Positions 8,980 through 17,046 of a stretch of 44,355 nucleotides of DNA are shown piece by piece. Where the stretch lies: positions 1-44,355 of the forward strand of contig CAJTEM010000006.1 in the NCBI GenBank assembly GCA_910575255.1. The letters run 5' to 3'. The notes below the pieces were generated by a model, which saw only the letters and a list, made by a program, of their open reading frames with translations, was not told the origin of the DNA and ran no database searches. Each line of letters opens with the position of its first letter. The stretch's first letter is position 1. Origin of the DNA: Lachnospiraceae bacterium (GTDB lineage Bacteria; Bacillota; Clostridia; Lachnospirales; Lachnospiraceae). Position numbers and translations under genes: made by a program.

Positions 8980-9822
8980 TTAAAGAAGCAAATCCAGAAC
9001 CGCATAGGTCTTCCGTCCCAGCTCTTCGGAAAGACGGACGGATTTTGCACGAAGTTCCACCTCCGGAGGCAGCCGGTACAGATCAATCACCTCCAGCCCT
9101 TTCCCTTCATAATATTTCCGCAGATAATCCTTGCCCGCATGATGGCTGCTGGAAAGAAAATAGTTGCGGTGCATCTCTCTCTTTACCCGCATTTCCTCCG
9201 CAATATAATCAATCCAGCTCACAAAGGTCTTGAGATTATAATCATTGAGGGAATATCCCACAAATAAAAACACATGGTCTATCAGAAGAGATTTCAGAAA
9301 TGTCTCCATCAGCCGATGAGTCTGGGAATAGTGCAGGTAATCATCCTCCTTAAACACCATCTTCTCCGGCTGGCAGATATCCCCGTGAAGCTTCAGCAGA
9401 TAATGCGGCGAAAGCCCGGTCAGCAGATCCCGATCCTCCCGGATGATCTCATATCCCCGGGCAACCTGATCTAAAAGCGTGTCAAAGTTGGTGGTCACGA
9501 TATGCTTGGGATGGAGAGACACAATCAGCTTGTCCAGCAGATTCGGCCGGATATCCTCCGGTATCATAGAACGGATCAGGGAATAGTAATCGGCATGGTT
9601 CTCACTCTCATCCAGACAATAATAATACTGAGGGATCCGGATATATTCCTCCGTGGCCAGACGCCCTCTCGTAGGATATTGAATCTCCCTGGCAAACACC
9701 TGGACGATCTGCCCCCAGGTAGGGAGCCCCGAATTCTTCGATACGCCGGCCCCCACAAAGATCACCAGCTTTTCCCGGCTTCTGGCCAGTGACAAATCCT
9801 CGATCATCTCATAAAAATCCAT
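8980..9822 (-). CDS. SIR2-like domain protein
   Basis: A 280-residue stand-alone SIR2-like (SIR2_2) protein. FVGAGVSKNSGLPTW (residues 22-36) is the NAD-binding loop, TTNFD (110-114) the Asn/Asp site, and KLHGD (144-148) carries the His expected for catalysis. No zinc-finger cysteine set of true deacetylases is visible, so NAD hydrolysis or ADP-ribosyl chemistry is likelier than deacetylation. Related domains act as NADase effectors in anti-phage systems, but no defence partner such as a TIR, HerA, Argonaute or STAND gene is adjacent. It leads the transcript with the phosphatase. The function is open. Confidence 0.78.
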   Translation of the reverse strand: MDFYEMIEDLSLARSREKLVIFVGAGVSKNSGLPTWGQIVQVFAREIQYPTRGRLATEEYIRIPQYYYCLDESENHADYYSLIRSMIPEDIRPNLLDKLIVSLHPKHIVTTNFDTLLDQVARGYEIIREDRDLLTGLSPHYLLKLHGDICQPEKMVFKEDDYLHYSQTHRLMETFLKSLLIDHVFLFVGYSLNDYNLKTFVSWIDYIAEEMRVKREMHRNYFLSSSHHAGKDYLRKYYEGKGLEVIDLYRLPPEVELRAKSVRLSEELGRKTYAVLDLLL

Positions 9823-9852
9823 ACGCCTGCCCCTTTCCCTGTTATCCCCTCC

Positions 9853-9881
9853 ATTCTAACATTCTCATCGCCTTCACGCAA
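9853..9881 (-). promoter_or_regulatory. Promoter of SIR2-inositol phosphatase pair
   Basis: On the minus strand TTGCGT (9876-9881), a 17-bp spacer and TAGAAT (9853-9858), with TG one base before the -10 (extended -10). It lies directly after the terminator of the ABC operon and about 30 bp before the SIR2 start. Confidence 0.6.
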
Positions 9882-9894
9882 GAGCTAACCTTTT

Positions 9895-9939
9895 AAAAAG
9901 AACAGAGAGCCGGCCGTCAGCCTGCTCCCTGTTCTTTTT
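9895..9939 (-). terminator. Intrinsic terminator of the ABC importer operon
   Basis: AAAAAGAACAG at 9895-9905 pairs with CTGTTCTTTTT at 9929-9939, with an inner GAGC/GCTC stem, followed by a T run on the minus strand. It lies 40 bp after the lipoprotein stop. Confidence 0.85.
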
Positions 9940-9979
9940 CTCCTTTCATTCCTGCGGTACAGAATGGCGAGGAAAAGCA

Positions 9980-11644
9980 CTACTCCTCCAACATCTCCAC
10001 CTGTGCCTTCACAATATCCCCCATCATCTTCTCCGCCTCATACATGCCGCTGCCTTCAAAGGCCTTGATCATGGCGTCATAGTTGGCGTCAAACTGCTCC
10101 GGCTTGCCGATGACACAGCCGATCAGCCCGGACCAGGCAATCTCATCCAGCTTTTTGGTGATATCCTCGATCTCTGTCGGCTTGGCATAGGCCCATACCG
10201 GGGAAAACTTCGGGATCTCAAACTCATCCCTCTGCGGGAAAATGTCCAGCAGAAGTTCCACGCCCCATGCCTTGCAGGCCGCCTTCTGCTCTTTGTTGTA
10301 TTCCGCCATCACTGCCTCCCGGCTTGCCGTGGTATAGCTATTGCCCGTGGGATCCATCACCCCGTTTCCATAGGTGGGGAAGGGATAGGCATAGAATCCC
10401 ACGCCCGTCTTCTTGGCATAATCCTTATCGGAATTGGAGGCGTCGATCTCCTCCTGGGAACGATACCGCTTTCCCTTCTCGTCCACCGAATAGTTGATCC
10501 CCTCCACGCCCCAGTTCACCAGCACCTGCCCTTCATCCGAGCAGAGATAATCCAGAAACTTGATCGCCTCCTCCGGATACTTGCAGGCCGTGGTAATCGC
10601 CACCCCCTGGCCCGTGGTAAGGCCCTGGCTCATTAAGGACGGACACTTCACATCCTCGCTGATGGTCACCGGCAGCGGCGCATAAGTTCTGTCCAGCTTG
10701 CCGTCTGCAATCAGCACCCTCTCTGCATCCGCATAGTCCCAGTCCTTATCCACCAGGGCCAGCACACGGCCAGAGGATATCTTCGCGATATAATCCTCAT
10801 GGGTCTGGGTGGCAAACTCATGATCCAGCACGCCCTCATTGTACATCCGGTTCAGCCAGCGGAAATACTCCCGCTCCGCGTCCGAGCGGAACTTATACAT
10901 AGCATTGTACTCGTCGTCGATCAGCCACTGCCCGTTGTCCGGCTGCCCGTCTGCAATAAAGCCTGCCGGGTTACCCAGAGTGATCAGCCAGTGCCAGTCA
11001 GAGGTGGAAAGGGTAATTCCGATGGTGTCAAGGCCATCCTCTGTCTTGGGATGCGCCGCCATATAATCCTTTAACATTTTCTCCAAATCATCCAGGGTCC
11101 TGGGAACCTGATAATCATTCTCTTTCAACACGGCCCATTGAATCTGGGCATTTCCCGCATCCTTAAAGGGAGTCGCTCCCATGGGATAAGAGGAAAGCTG
11201 ATAGATAGACGGATCCTCTGCCGAATATTTCAGCTTGTCAAACTCCTCTCCGTACATCTTTTTGATGTTTGGCCCGTACTTCTCAATCAGATCTGTCAAA
11301 TCCAGAAGGGCCCCTGCCTCCACCAGGCTGGCCACATCCCCCTTGGCATAGATCATATCCGGGAAATTCTGCTCCGCAATCATCAGAGCCACCTTCATGT
11401 CATCCGCAGCCACCGGATAATCCACCTTCAGCCGGATTCCGGTTTTCTCCGTCAGCTTCTGCGCCACCGGGTTGTCCCAGAGATCCTCCTCTCCGTCCTT
11501 ATTGAAAAATTCCAGTTCCAGAACCCCATCCTCAGCATAGCCGCCTCCGGACGTGGCCGCCGAACCGCAGCCGGACAGAACACCAGCGCATAAAGCAGCG
11601 GCAAGCACCGGAGCTATGCACCGTTTTCCTCTAAAATTCTTCAT
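9980..11644 (-). CDS. ABC sugar transporter substrate-binding lipoprotein (LplA-like)
   Basis: A 554-residue extracellular binding lipoprotein of the large SBP type that works with LplB/YtcP permeases. The N-terminal signal ends in the lipobox LSGC with the lipidated Cys at residue 26, followed by a Ser/Gly spacer. The body has family features such as EQNFPDMIYAKGDV near the N-terminus and YPEEAIKFLDYLCSDEGQ in the second half. It is the last gene of the operon after the two permeases. No ATPase gene is present; such systems usually borrow a shared MsmX-type ATPase encoded elsewhere. The ligand is probably an oligosaccharide, inferred from the neighbouring glycosidases. Confidence 0.9.
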   Translation of the reverse strand: MKNFRGKRCIAPVLAAALCAGVLSGCGSAATSGGGYAEDGVLELEFFNKDGEEDLWDNPVAQKLTEKTGIRLKVDYPVAADDMKVALMIAEQNFPDMIYAKGDVASLVEAGALLDLTDLIEKYGPNIKKMYGEEFDKLKYSAEDPSIYQLSSYPMGATPFKDAGNAQIQWAVLKENDYQVPRTLDDLEKMLKDYMAAHPKTEDGLDTIGITLSTSDWHWLITLGNPAGFIADGQPDNGQWLIDDEYNAMYKFRSDAEREYFRWLNRMYNEGVLDHEFATQTHEDYIAKISSGRVLALVDKDWDYADAERVLIADGKLDRTYAPLPVTISEDVKCPSLMSQGLTTGQGVAITTACKYPEEAIKFLDYLCSDEGQVLVNWGVEGINYSVDEKGKRYRSQEEIDASNSDKDYAKKTGVGFYAYPFPTYGNGVMDPTGNSYTTASREAVMAEYNKEQKAACKAWGVELLLDIFPQRDEFEIPKFSPVWAYAKPTEIEDITKKLDEIAWSGLIGCVIGKPEQFDANYDAMIKAFEGSGMYEAEKMMGDIVKAQVEMLEE

Positions 11645-11715
11645 ATTTTCCCTCCAATCACAACCGCCTTCCGATCTTTTGCGGCTGCCTCTCGTCTATC
11701 TATGACCTGCTTCTG

Positions 11716-12591
11716 TCAATCCTTTACCGCACCCAGAGTCATACCGCCTACAAAATACTTCTGCAAAAACGGATACACGATCAGAATCGGTAAAGTAGCC
11801 ACCACCGTGACAGCCATTCTCACGGACATGGGGCTCACCGTATTCTGCACCAGCCCCATACTGGCCGCGTGGGTGTCCATCTTGATCTCCGCCGACTGCA
11901 TGACCTCATACAATACATACTGCAAGGTAGGCAATTCCCTGGCGTACAGGTAGGTGTCCATAAAAGAGTTCCACTGCCCCACTGCCACAAACAGAGCCAC
12001 CGTGGCCAGCACCGGCTTGCACAGGGGAAGGATTATCTTATACCATATCACAAAATCATTGGCTCCGTCAATCTTGGCCGCCTCCTGCAGAGCCATGGGC
12101 ATCCCCTCGATAAAGGAACGCATGAGGATGACATTGTAGACCCAGATCAGGCCGGGAATAATGTATACCCAGAAATTCTGTCCCATCCGCAAGGTCCGCA
12201 TAATCAGCAGATACTCCGGAATCATGCCTCCGCTCACATACATGGTGACGATAAAAATAATGGTAAAAGACTTATTGAAATAGAAATCCTTCCGGCTCAG
12301 CACATAGGCCAGCATGGAGGTGCAGATCACCCCCAGCCCCGTGCCCACAAGGGTACGCACCACAGAAAGAATCAAAGGCTGAAGCATATTATTTTCCGAA
12401 AAAATATACTGGTAATTGCTCAGGGTAAACACCCTGGGAATGACAAAATTGATCCCTCTCATGGTATCCATGGGGTCGTTGAGCGAGATGGCCAGCACAT
12501 TCAAAAACGGATACACCGTAATCACGATCAGTACACAGAAACCTGCCAATAGTATGTAGTCAAACGCTGTCTTTTTCGATTCAAGCTTCAT
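11716..12591 (-). CDS. ABC sugar transporter permease (YtcP-like)
   Basis: A 291-residue carbohydrate ABC permease with six likely membrane segments. The cytoplasmic coupling loop EAAKIDGANDFVIWYKIILP carries the EAA motif that docks the ATPase. The start at 12591 is chosen for AGGGAGGTG just upstream; that ribosome site overlaps the stop of the preceding permease gene (12605), which suggests translational coupling. The reading frame is open for 20 more codons but without a ribosome site. The C-terminus ending MTLGAVKD is typical of this subfamily. Confidence 0.92.
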   Translation of the reverse strand: MKLESKKTAFDYILLAGFCVLIVITVYPFLNVLAISLNDPMDTMRGINFVIPRVFTLSNYQYIFSENNMLQPLILSVVRTLVGTGLGVICTSMLAYVLSRKDFYFNKSFTIIFIVTMYVSGGMIPEYLLIMRTLRMGQNFWVYIIPGLIWVYNVILMRSFIEGMPMALQEAAKIDGANDFVIWYKIILPLCKPVLATVALFVAVGQWNSFMDTYLYARELPTLQYVLYEVMQSAEIKMDTHAASMGLVQNTVSPMSVRMAVTVVATLPILIVYPFLQKYFVGGMTLGAVKD

Positions 12592-12604
12592 GTCATGCAC
12601 CTCC

Positions 12605-13543
12605 CTAGACCAGTTTGTCTTCCCCGAACATACCGGCGATCTTGTTGGCAATGAACAGGAGAATGATTCCCACTACCGACTGGAACATACCGATGGCAGT
12701 ACCAAGGCCGTAGTTGTTGGAGCCGATACCACGGACATAGGCAAACCAGGAAAGCACCATGGCGTGATCCTGGACAATGCCGTTGCTAAGCAGCATCTGC
12801 CGCTCCATACCTACGTTTAAAGCACTTCCGATACTCATGATCAGAAGCACAATGGCCGTTGGCTTTACTCCCGGAAGGGTGATGTGCCAGATCTGCTGGA
12901 AACGGTTGGCCCCGTCCACCTTGGCCGCCTCATAGATTCCCTGGTCAATGCCCGCCATGGCCGACAGATAGATGATGGCGTCCCAGCCCACTTCCTTCCA
13001 TACATTGATCAGACACACCACAATCCAGAACATGGGCGAGTTGCTGCTCATCAGATGAAGCCTGGCGCCTCCCAGCATGGTCTCCAGGGCGCCGCCGTCA
13101 TTGAGAAACATTTTGGCAATACTTGCGATAATAACCCAGGAAACAAAGTGGGGCAGATAAGACACGGTCTGGGTGAATTTCTTGAACTTCTGCATCCGGA
13201 TTTCATTGAGCATCAGGGCAAAGAGAATCGCCCCCGCCGTCCCCAGCCCAATCCCCAGGATGCTGATAAAGATGGTATTCATCATGGTCTGGGCAAACAG
13301 ACGGTCCGTGAATGCTGTCACAAAATTCCCAAAACCAACAAATGGCCTTTCCCATACAGACATGGCAAAGGTCTTTGGCGTCACCTCCTGGAACGCCATG
13401 GTCCATCCCCACAGGGGAATGTACTTGAAAATGATCAGCCAGATCAGAAACGGAACCGACATCATCAGCAGAAAACGCTGCTTGTACATCAGTTCCCAGC
13501 TGAACTTTTCTTTTGTTGCCGGGTTCTTTTTCGGTTTTTTCAT
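12605..13543 (-). CDS. ABC sugar transporter permease (LplB-like)
   Basis: A 312-residue partner permease. It has a basic N-terminus, six likely membrane segments, and the coupling loop EAAKVDGANRFQQIWHITLP. The start has GGGAGGT upstream at normal spacing. It is the first gene of lplB-ytcP-lipoprotein. Its promoter region holds a TATAAT box at 13577-13582 and, further up, two 30-bp direct repeats. Confidence 0.92.
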   Translation of the reverse strand: MKKPKKNPATKEKFSWELMYKQRFLLMMSVPFLIWLIIFKYIPLWGWTMAFQEVTPKTFAMSVWERPFVGFGNFVTAFTDRLFAQTMMNTIFISILGIGLGTAGAILFALMLNEIRMQKFKKFTQTVSYLPHFVSWVIIASIAKMFLNDGGALETMLGGARLHLMSSNSPMFWIVVCLINVWKEVGWDAIIYLSAMAGIDQGIYEAAKVDGANRFQQIWHITLPGVKPTAIVLLIMSIGSALNVGMERQMLLSNGIVQDHAMVLSWFAYVRGIGSNNYGLGTAIGMFQSVVGIILLFIANKIAGMFGEDKLV

Positions 13544-13576
13544 ACCGGGTTACCTCCCTTGATTTTCTTAAATATA

Positions 13577-13582
13577 ATTATA
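13577..13582 (-). promoter_or_regulatory. -10 box of the ABC importer operon
   Basis: TATAAT on the minus strand, 34 bp before the lplB-like start. The -35 position is only a T run belonging to the terminator stem at 13602-13627, so an activator is probably needed. Confidence 0.5.
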
Positions 13583-13601
13583 AAAATCAGGGGTAAAATA
13601 A

Positions 13602-13627
13602 AAAACCCCGAAATTCAGAGGGGTTTT
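13602..13627 (-). terminator. Intrinsic terminator of DUF4825-type lipoprotein gene
   Basis: AAAACCCC pairs with GGGGTTTT around a ten-base loop, followed by TTTTTTATTTT on the minus strand. It lies between the lipoprotein stop and the ABC operon start. Confidence 0.8.
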
Positions 13628-13650
13628 CCATGAAAATTCTAACATACACA

Positions 13651-13720
13651 ATATTTTCGATTTGTAAGTCAAAAACTTACTTGTTATTCATATTTTTCGA
13701 CTTACAAGTCAAAAACTTTC
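13651..13720. repeat. Two 30-bp direct repeats at 40-bp period (candidate activator sites)
   Basis: Copies at 13651-13680 and 13691-13720 agree at 23 of 30 positions and share TTTCGA and AAGTCAAAAACTT. The 40-bp spacing puts both on the same face of the DNA. They lie about 70-140 bp upstream of the ABC operon -10 box, a place where AraC-type regulators such as YesN proteins often bind. The regulator assignment is inference. Confidence 0.5.
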
Positions 13721-13721
13721 G

Positions 13722-15089
13722 CTACTCCTTCTTCTCCCCGGTAAGCCCGTCATAAACGCTCTGCGCCACGACCTCCCCGGTCTCATACCGAATCTTTGAG
13801 AACCGGATCTCCTTCTTGTCCCTGTCATAGGACTGCTCATAGAGATACCGCTCTCCCTCCTCCAGCCGCTCCACATTCCCCAGCCAGGAGGGTGCGAACC
13901 ACGCCGGGTCATCCGGGGCAAAGTTGCGGGTATCGCTTAAAGTATTGGATACCTCCACCGGTACGCCCACTTCCGTCAAAAGTATATGGGAAAAATCCCC
14001 ATAATCTCCCACAACCGCTTCCCGGCCGATCTGTTCTAAATAGGCTTCTGCATAAGCCTTTTCCTGCATTTTCAGATCCTCCTGATCCTGGGCAGAGGGG
14101 GACTGACATAAGTCCCAGAGTTCTTCGGGAAACATCCTCTGGATGGACTCCGTATATCCGCCTCCATCCTCCGGATACTGAAAACGGACCGCCACATAAG
14201 CGCCGTCCGGCTCTCTTGCCATCTGAAACACAGCCGGAATCACTCCGGTTCCTCCGCATTTGACAAAATTTCCGTCCTGAAACTGATAGGTGCCGTACAT
14301 GGTCAGAGCATACACCGTGGCTGTGGTATCCGTCTCCTCCTGCCCCAAAAGCTTATGTCCCTCCCCGAAAACCTCCCGGTTCTGATCATAGCTGTAACAG
14401 TTGTACTCCAAAATAGCAGCGGCCACGGCTTCCTCCAGTCTCTCTGCCCGGGTTCTTGGCTCCAGAGGCTGATCCACCTTTTCTAAGATCTTCAGAAGCT
14501 CCTCCGTCTTTTCCGGCTGCTCCTCCGCCTGGGTGTATTCCTGGGTAAACGGGATCCCCTCATACCGGCTAAAAGCAGATATCGGCATATAAAAATACTC
14601 CCGGTTTCCCTGCCCGTCCCTGGGATAATCCCAGGACACGCTGTAGCAGTTGTCAATCAGACCCAGCAGCAGGCCGGCCGCCTTCTGCATGGTGATATTG
14701 TCGGGCTCCTGATCCAGATGAAGGGTCATGCCATAAGGGAGAAATGTGGTCTGAAGCTCCATGCTCCAGCCTGGTTCCAGGCCATAATAGTCCCAGGCCA
14801 GGCTGATAAGCCTTCCGTCAGCAGAGGCATCGCCAATGTAGGGATTCCTGGCGTCTAAAAGGTCTTTGGCTGTGACAGGCCTTTTCTCTGCCTGAGCCTC
14901 TGGCTTCCCTTCTTCTCCCTGCTCCTCAAAGGATTCCGCCTGAGCAGCGGCCTCCTCCTTCACCAGGTTCTCGTTGCTTTCCGCCCCGCTGCTTCCTCCG
15001 GAATCCACATTTGTCCCACACCCGCCAGCTGCCACTCCCATGAAAACTGCCAGCAGACAGGCCAGCAACTTTTTTCTGTTTTCTGTCAT
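13722..15089 (-). CDS. DUF4825-like lipoprotein
   Basis: A 455-residue membrane-anchored extracellular lipoprotein. Signal and lipobox AGGC give lipidated Cys24, then a Ser/Glu-rich linker to about residue 70. ARNPYIGDASADGRLISL at the start of the folded part resembles DUF4825, a domain often found with BlaR/M56-type sensors. The middle holds IQRMFPEELWDLC and the C-terminal part DKKEIRFSKIRYETG. No enzyme motif is recognised. It has its own promoter (15196-15224) and terminator, so it is probably a separate transcript from the ABC operon. Function unknown; a sensory or envelope-stress role is possible. Confidence 0.65.
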   Translation of the reverse strand: MTENRKKLLACLLAVFMGVAAGGCGTNVDSGGSSGAESNENLVKEEAAAQAESFEEQGEEGKPEAQAEKRPVTAKDLLDARNPYIGDASADGRLISLAWDYYGLEPGWSMELQTTFLPYGMTLHLDQEPDNITMQKAAGLLLGLIDNCYSVSWDYPRDGQGNREYFYMPISAFSRYEGIPFTQEYTQAEEQPEKTEELLKILEKVDQPLEPRTRAERLEEAVAAAILEYNCYSYDQNREVFGEGHKLLGQEETDTTATVYALTMYGTYQFQDGNFVKCGGTGVIPAVFQMAREPDGAYVAVRFQYPEDGGGYTESIQRMFPEELWDLCQSPSAQDQEDLKMQEKAYAEAYLEQIGREAVVGDYGDFSHILLTEVGVPVEVSNTLSDTRNFAPDDPAWFAPSWLGNVERLEEGERYLYEQSYDRDKKEIRFSKIRYETGEVVAQSVYDGLTGEKKE

Positions 15090-15195
15090 AATCCGCTCCT
15101 TTACTGTAGATACGATTTTATATGGGTATTTTATGAAAAAGATTCCTTAATAATCCTTTCCATTATTCCTTCCCTTTTTCTTAAAAGTTTCCCTC

Positions 15196-15224
15196 ATTAT
15201 ATGGCTTTTTCTGTATTTTTGCAA
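15196..15224 (-). promoter_or_regulatory. Promoter of the DUF4825-like lipoprotein gene
   Basis: TTGCAA (15219-15224), a 17-bp spacer and TATAAT (15196-15201) on the minus strand, about 105 bp before the start codon. Within the 15090-15436 gap the only other feature seen is the terminator at 15292-15335; 15336-15436 shows nothing recognisable. Confidence 0.75.
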
Positions 15225-15291
15225 GTTATTCTAAACTGTCTAAGCTGCTGCCAGGCCCACCCAGGATCAGAAACGGGGCTTTCCATAATTT

Positions 15292-15335
15292 GCAAAAGGA
15301 AAAACCCCCTGAATCCAGGAGGTTTTCCCTTTTGC
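15292..15335 (-). terminator. Intrinsic terminator of the GH5/wall-binding operon
   Basis: GCAAAAGG pairs with CCTTTTGC and an inner AAAACC with GGTTTT, capped by a CTG/CAG stem. T-rich sequence follows on the minus strand. It lies 100 bp past the wall-binding protein stop. Confidence 0.8.
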
Positions 15336-15436
15336 AACCAAGCTTTTTCCTTCTTTTCCATCTGCTCTCTGGCCAGGCCATCCGGTATGCCTGCAGTTAT
15401 GCCGCCCGCAGACCGCAAAGTCCACATTCACTTTTA

Positions 15437-16993
15437 TCAGTCCTCATCCGGGCGCTCAATCGCCACATAATCCGTCACATCATATTTGACGCCTTCCACC
15501 TTGGCGCTCCCTTTCTTCTTCACCTTGCCGGTCTTATTGATAATCACGGATTCCCCGGTCTTAATCAATGGCTCAGCCCCGTCTCTCACCGTAAGCTCAC
15601 CATCCTCCTCCCGGATATCATGCTTGTCATAGATATCATTCTCCATGACAAACACCTCCCATCCGCTGTCAGACTCCAGCATGGCGCCGTCCTCTCCGTA
15701 AATACGGTCATCCACCAGGGCATTGGCATATGCCCACCCGGCATTGTGGAAATGGTAAGTGGCCGAATCGCCGTCCAGAGAAAGACGGATTCTCTTTCCC
15801 TTTGCCATCTGTCCCAATGTGGCTTCGTTCTGGCTCAGATAATAGATTCCCGCCGGTTTTGCGTTTCCGCCCTTGCCGATTACACCGGTATTTTCCAGAT
15901 AATCAAACTCACTCTCCATAAACGGGCTGTCTCCGATATCATTCCCTCCGGTGCTGATCAGGCCCGTCACCATACGTCCATGGTCGTCGAAGAAATACAC
16001 CTGTCCGTCGATCTTCTTCCAGCCAAGGACGCTGTCGCTGTCCCTTCCGCCCTCGTTATACAGATACCCGTCCTTCTTGTCGCAGTAGAACCAGTGAGGG
16101 TCGCTGCCCTCATCACTGTCCGGATCCGGGGAAAACAGCCACCCTTTGACCATAATTCCGGTTACCTGATCATAATAACGGTTGACGCCAAAATTCTCAT
16201 CCTCCGAATCCTCATGGTTCGGATTCACCGGATGGACTGCCGGCGCCCAGCCCGTAATCATCACACCGTTCTCATCGAACCCAAAGCGCTGGCCATTCTC
16301 CAGCTCACATTCGTCAGAACGCTTCATCTTGCCGTCCCAGCCGAAATAGAACATCTCATAGCCGTCATATGCCTTTGCAGGGTCTGTCAGGATCTCCTCG
16401 TCATCCCCCTCCGGCGGAATCAGATACTGCCACTGGGTATGGACATGGCCCTGATTCTCATCTCCCAGATAATAGATATCATAATTTCCGTCATTGTTCT
16501 CAATCTGCTGCCATCCGGACAGCATATGGCCGTCGCTGTCAAAGAAATACTTCTGCAGTTCCCCGGCCTCGTCCCGGATATGATAGGCATGGTTTTCCCT
16601 CCGCTTTGCCGTCCCATTGGCTCCGAGATAATACCACACGGTATCGACTTCCTGGTCACAGAGATTGTCCCAGTTCGACTGGGAGGCCCAGCGGTTTGCC
16701 ACACGGATCCCCCGATGGTCTACGTAATAAATCTTATCTCCGTTTTCAATAATGGTGTCCGTTGCCATATACCCGTCTTCATCCAGATAGTAGTGGTTCC
16801 GGTCTGTTCCCCGTATCCAGGTGTCCGTCTTCCGATCCCCGTTGGAATCCAGATAGAACCAGCGTCCATCCTCTTCCTGCTGCCATCCGCGCTTTTTCTC
16901 TGCCTCTTCCTCGCCAAAAGCCGGAAGAACTGCGGAAACCGACAGCAGGGTGATCATACCTACCGCAACACTCTGCCGTATTCTCTTATTCAT
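15437..16993 (-). CDS. Secreted cell-wall-binding-repeat protein
   Basis: A 518-residue secreted protein built largely of choline/glucan-binding-type repeats. A signal peptide covers about the first 27 residues (cleavage near AFG-EE). Aromatic repeats then follow, such as GRWFYLDSNGDRKTDTW, NHYYLDEDGYMATDT, KIYYVDHRGIRVANRW and QVYFFDDHGRMVTGL, roughly a dozen in all, several degenerate. The last 130 residues are not repeats (YHFHNAGWAYANALVDDRIYG). No catalytic domain is seen. It starts 53 bp after the GH5 stop with AAAGGGGAAAA before the ATG, so it is probably co-transcribed. It may anchor or help the GH5 enzyme at the wall; that partnership is inference. Confidence 0.8.
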   Translation of the reverse strand: MNKRIRQSVAVGMITLLSVSAVLPAFGEEEAEKKRGWQQEEDGRWFYLDSNGDRKTDTWIRGTDRNHYYLDEDGYMATDTIIENGDKIYYVDHRGIRVANRWASQSNWDNLCDQEVDTVWYYLGANGTAKRRENHAYHIRDEAGELQKYFFDSDGHMLSGWQQIENNDGNYDIYYLGDENQGHVHTQWQYLIPPEGDDEEILTDPAKAYDGYEMFYFGWDGKMKRSDECELENGQRFGFDENGVMITGWAPAVHPVNPNHEDSEDENFGVNRYYDQVTGIMVKGWLFSPDPDSDEGSDPHWFYCDKKDGYLYNEGGRDSDSVLGWKKIDGQVYFFDDHGRMVTGLISTGGNDIGDSPFMESEFDYLENTGVIGKGGNAKPAGIYYLSQNEATLGQMAKGKRIRLSLDGDSATYHFHNAGWAYANALVDDRIYGEDGAMLESDSGWEVFVMENDIYDKHDIREEDGELTVRDGAEPLIKTGESVIINKTGKVKKKGSAKVEGVKYDVTDYVAIERPDED

Positions 16994-17046
16994 GTGATTT
17001 TCCCCTTTCCCTGCCTTTTTATGGATATCCGGCCACGGTTTTATTC

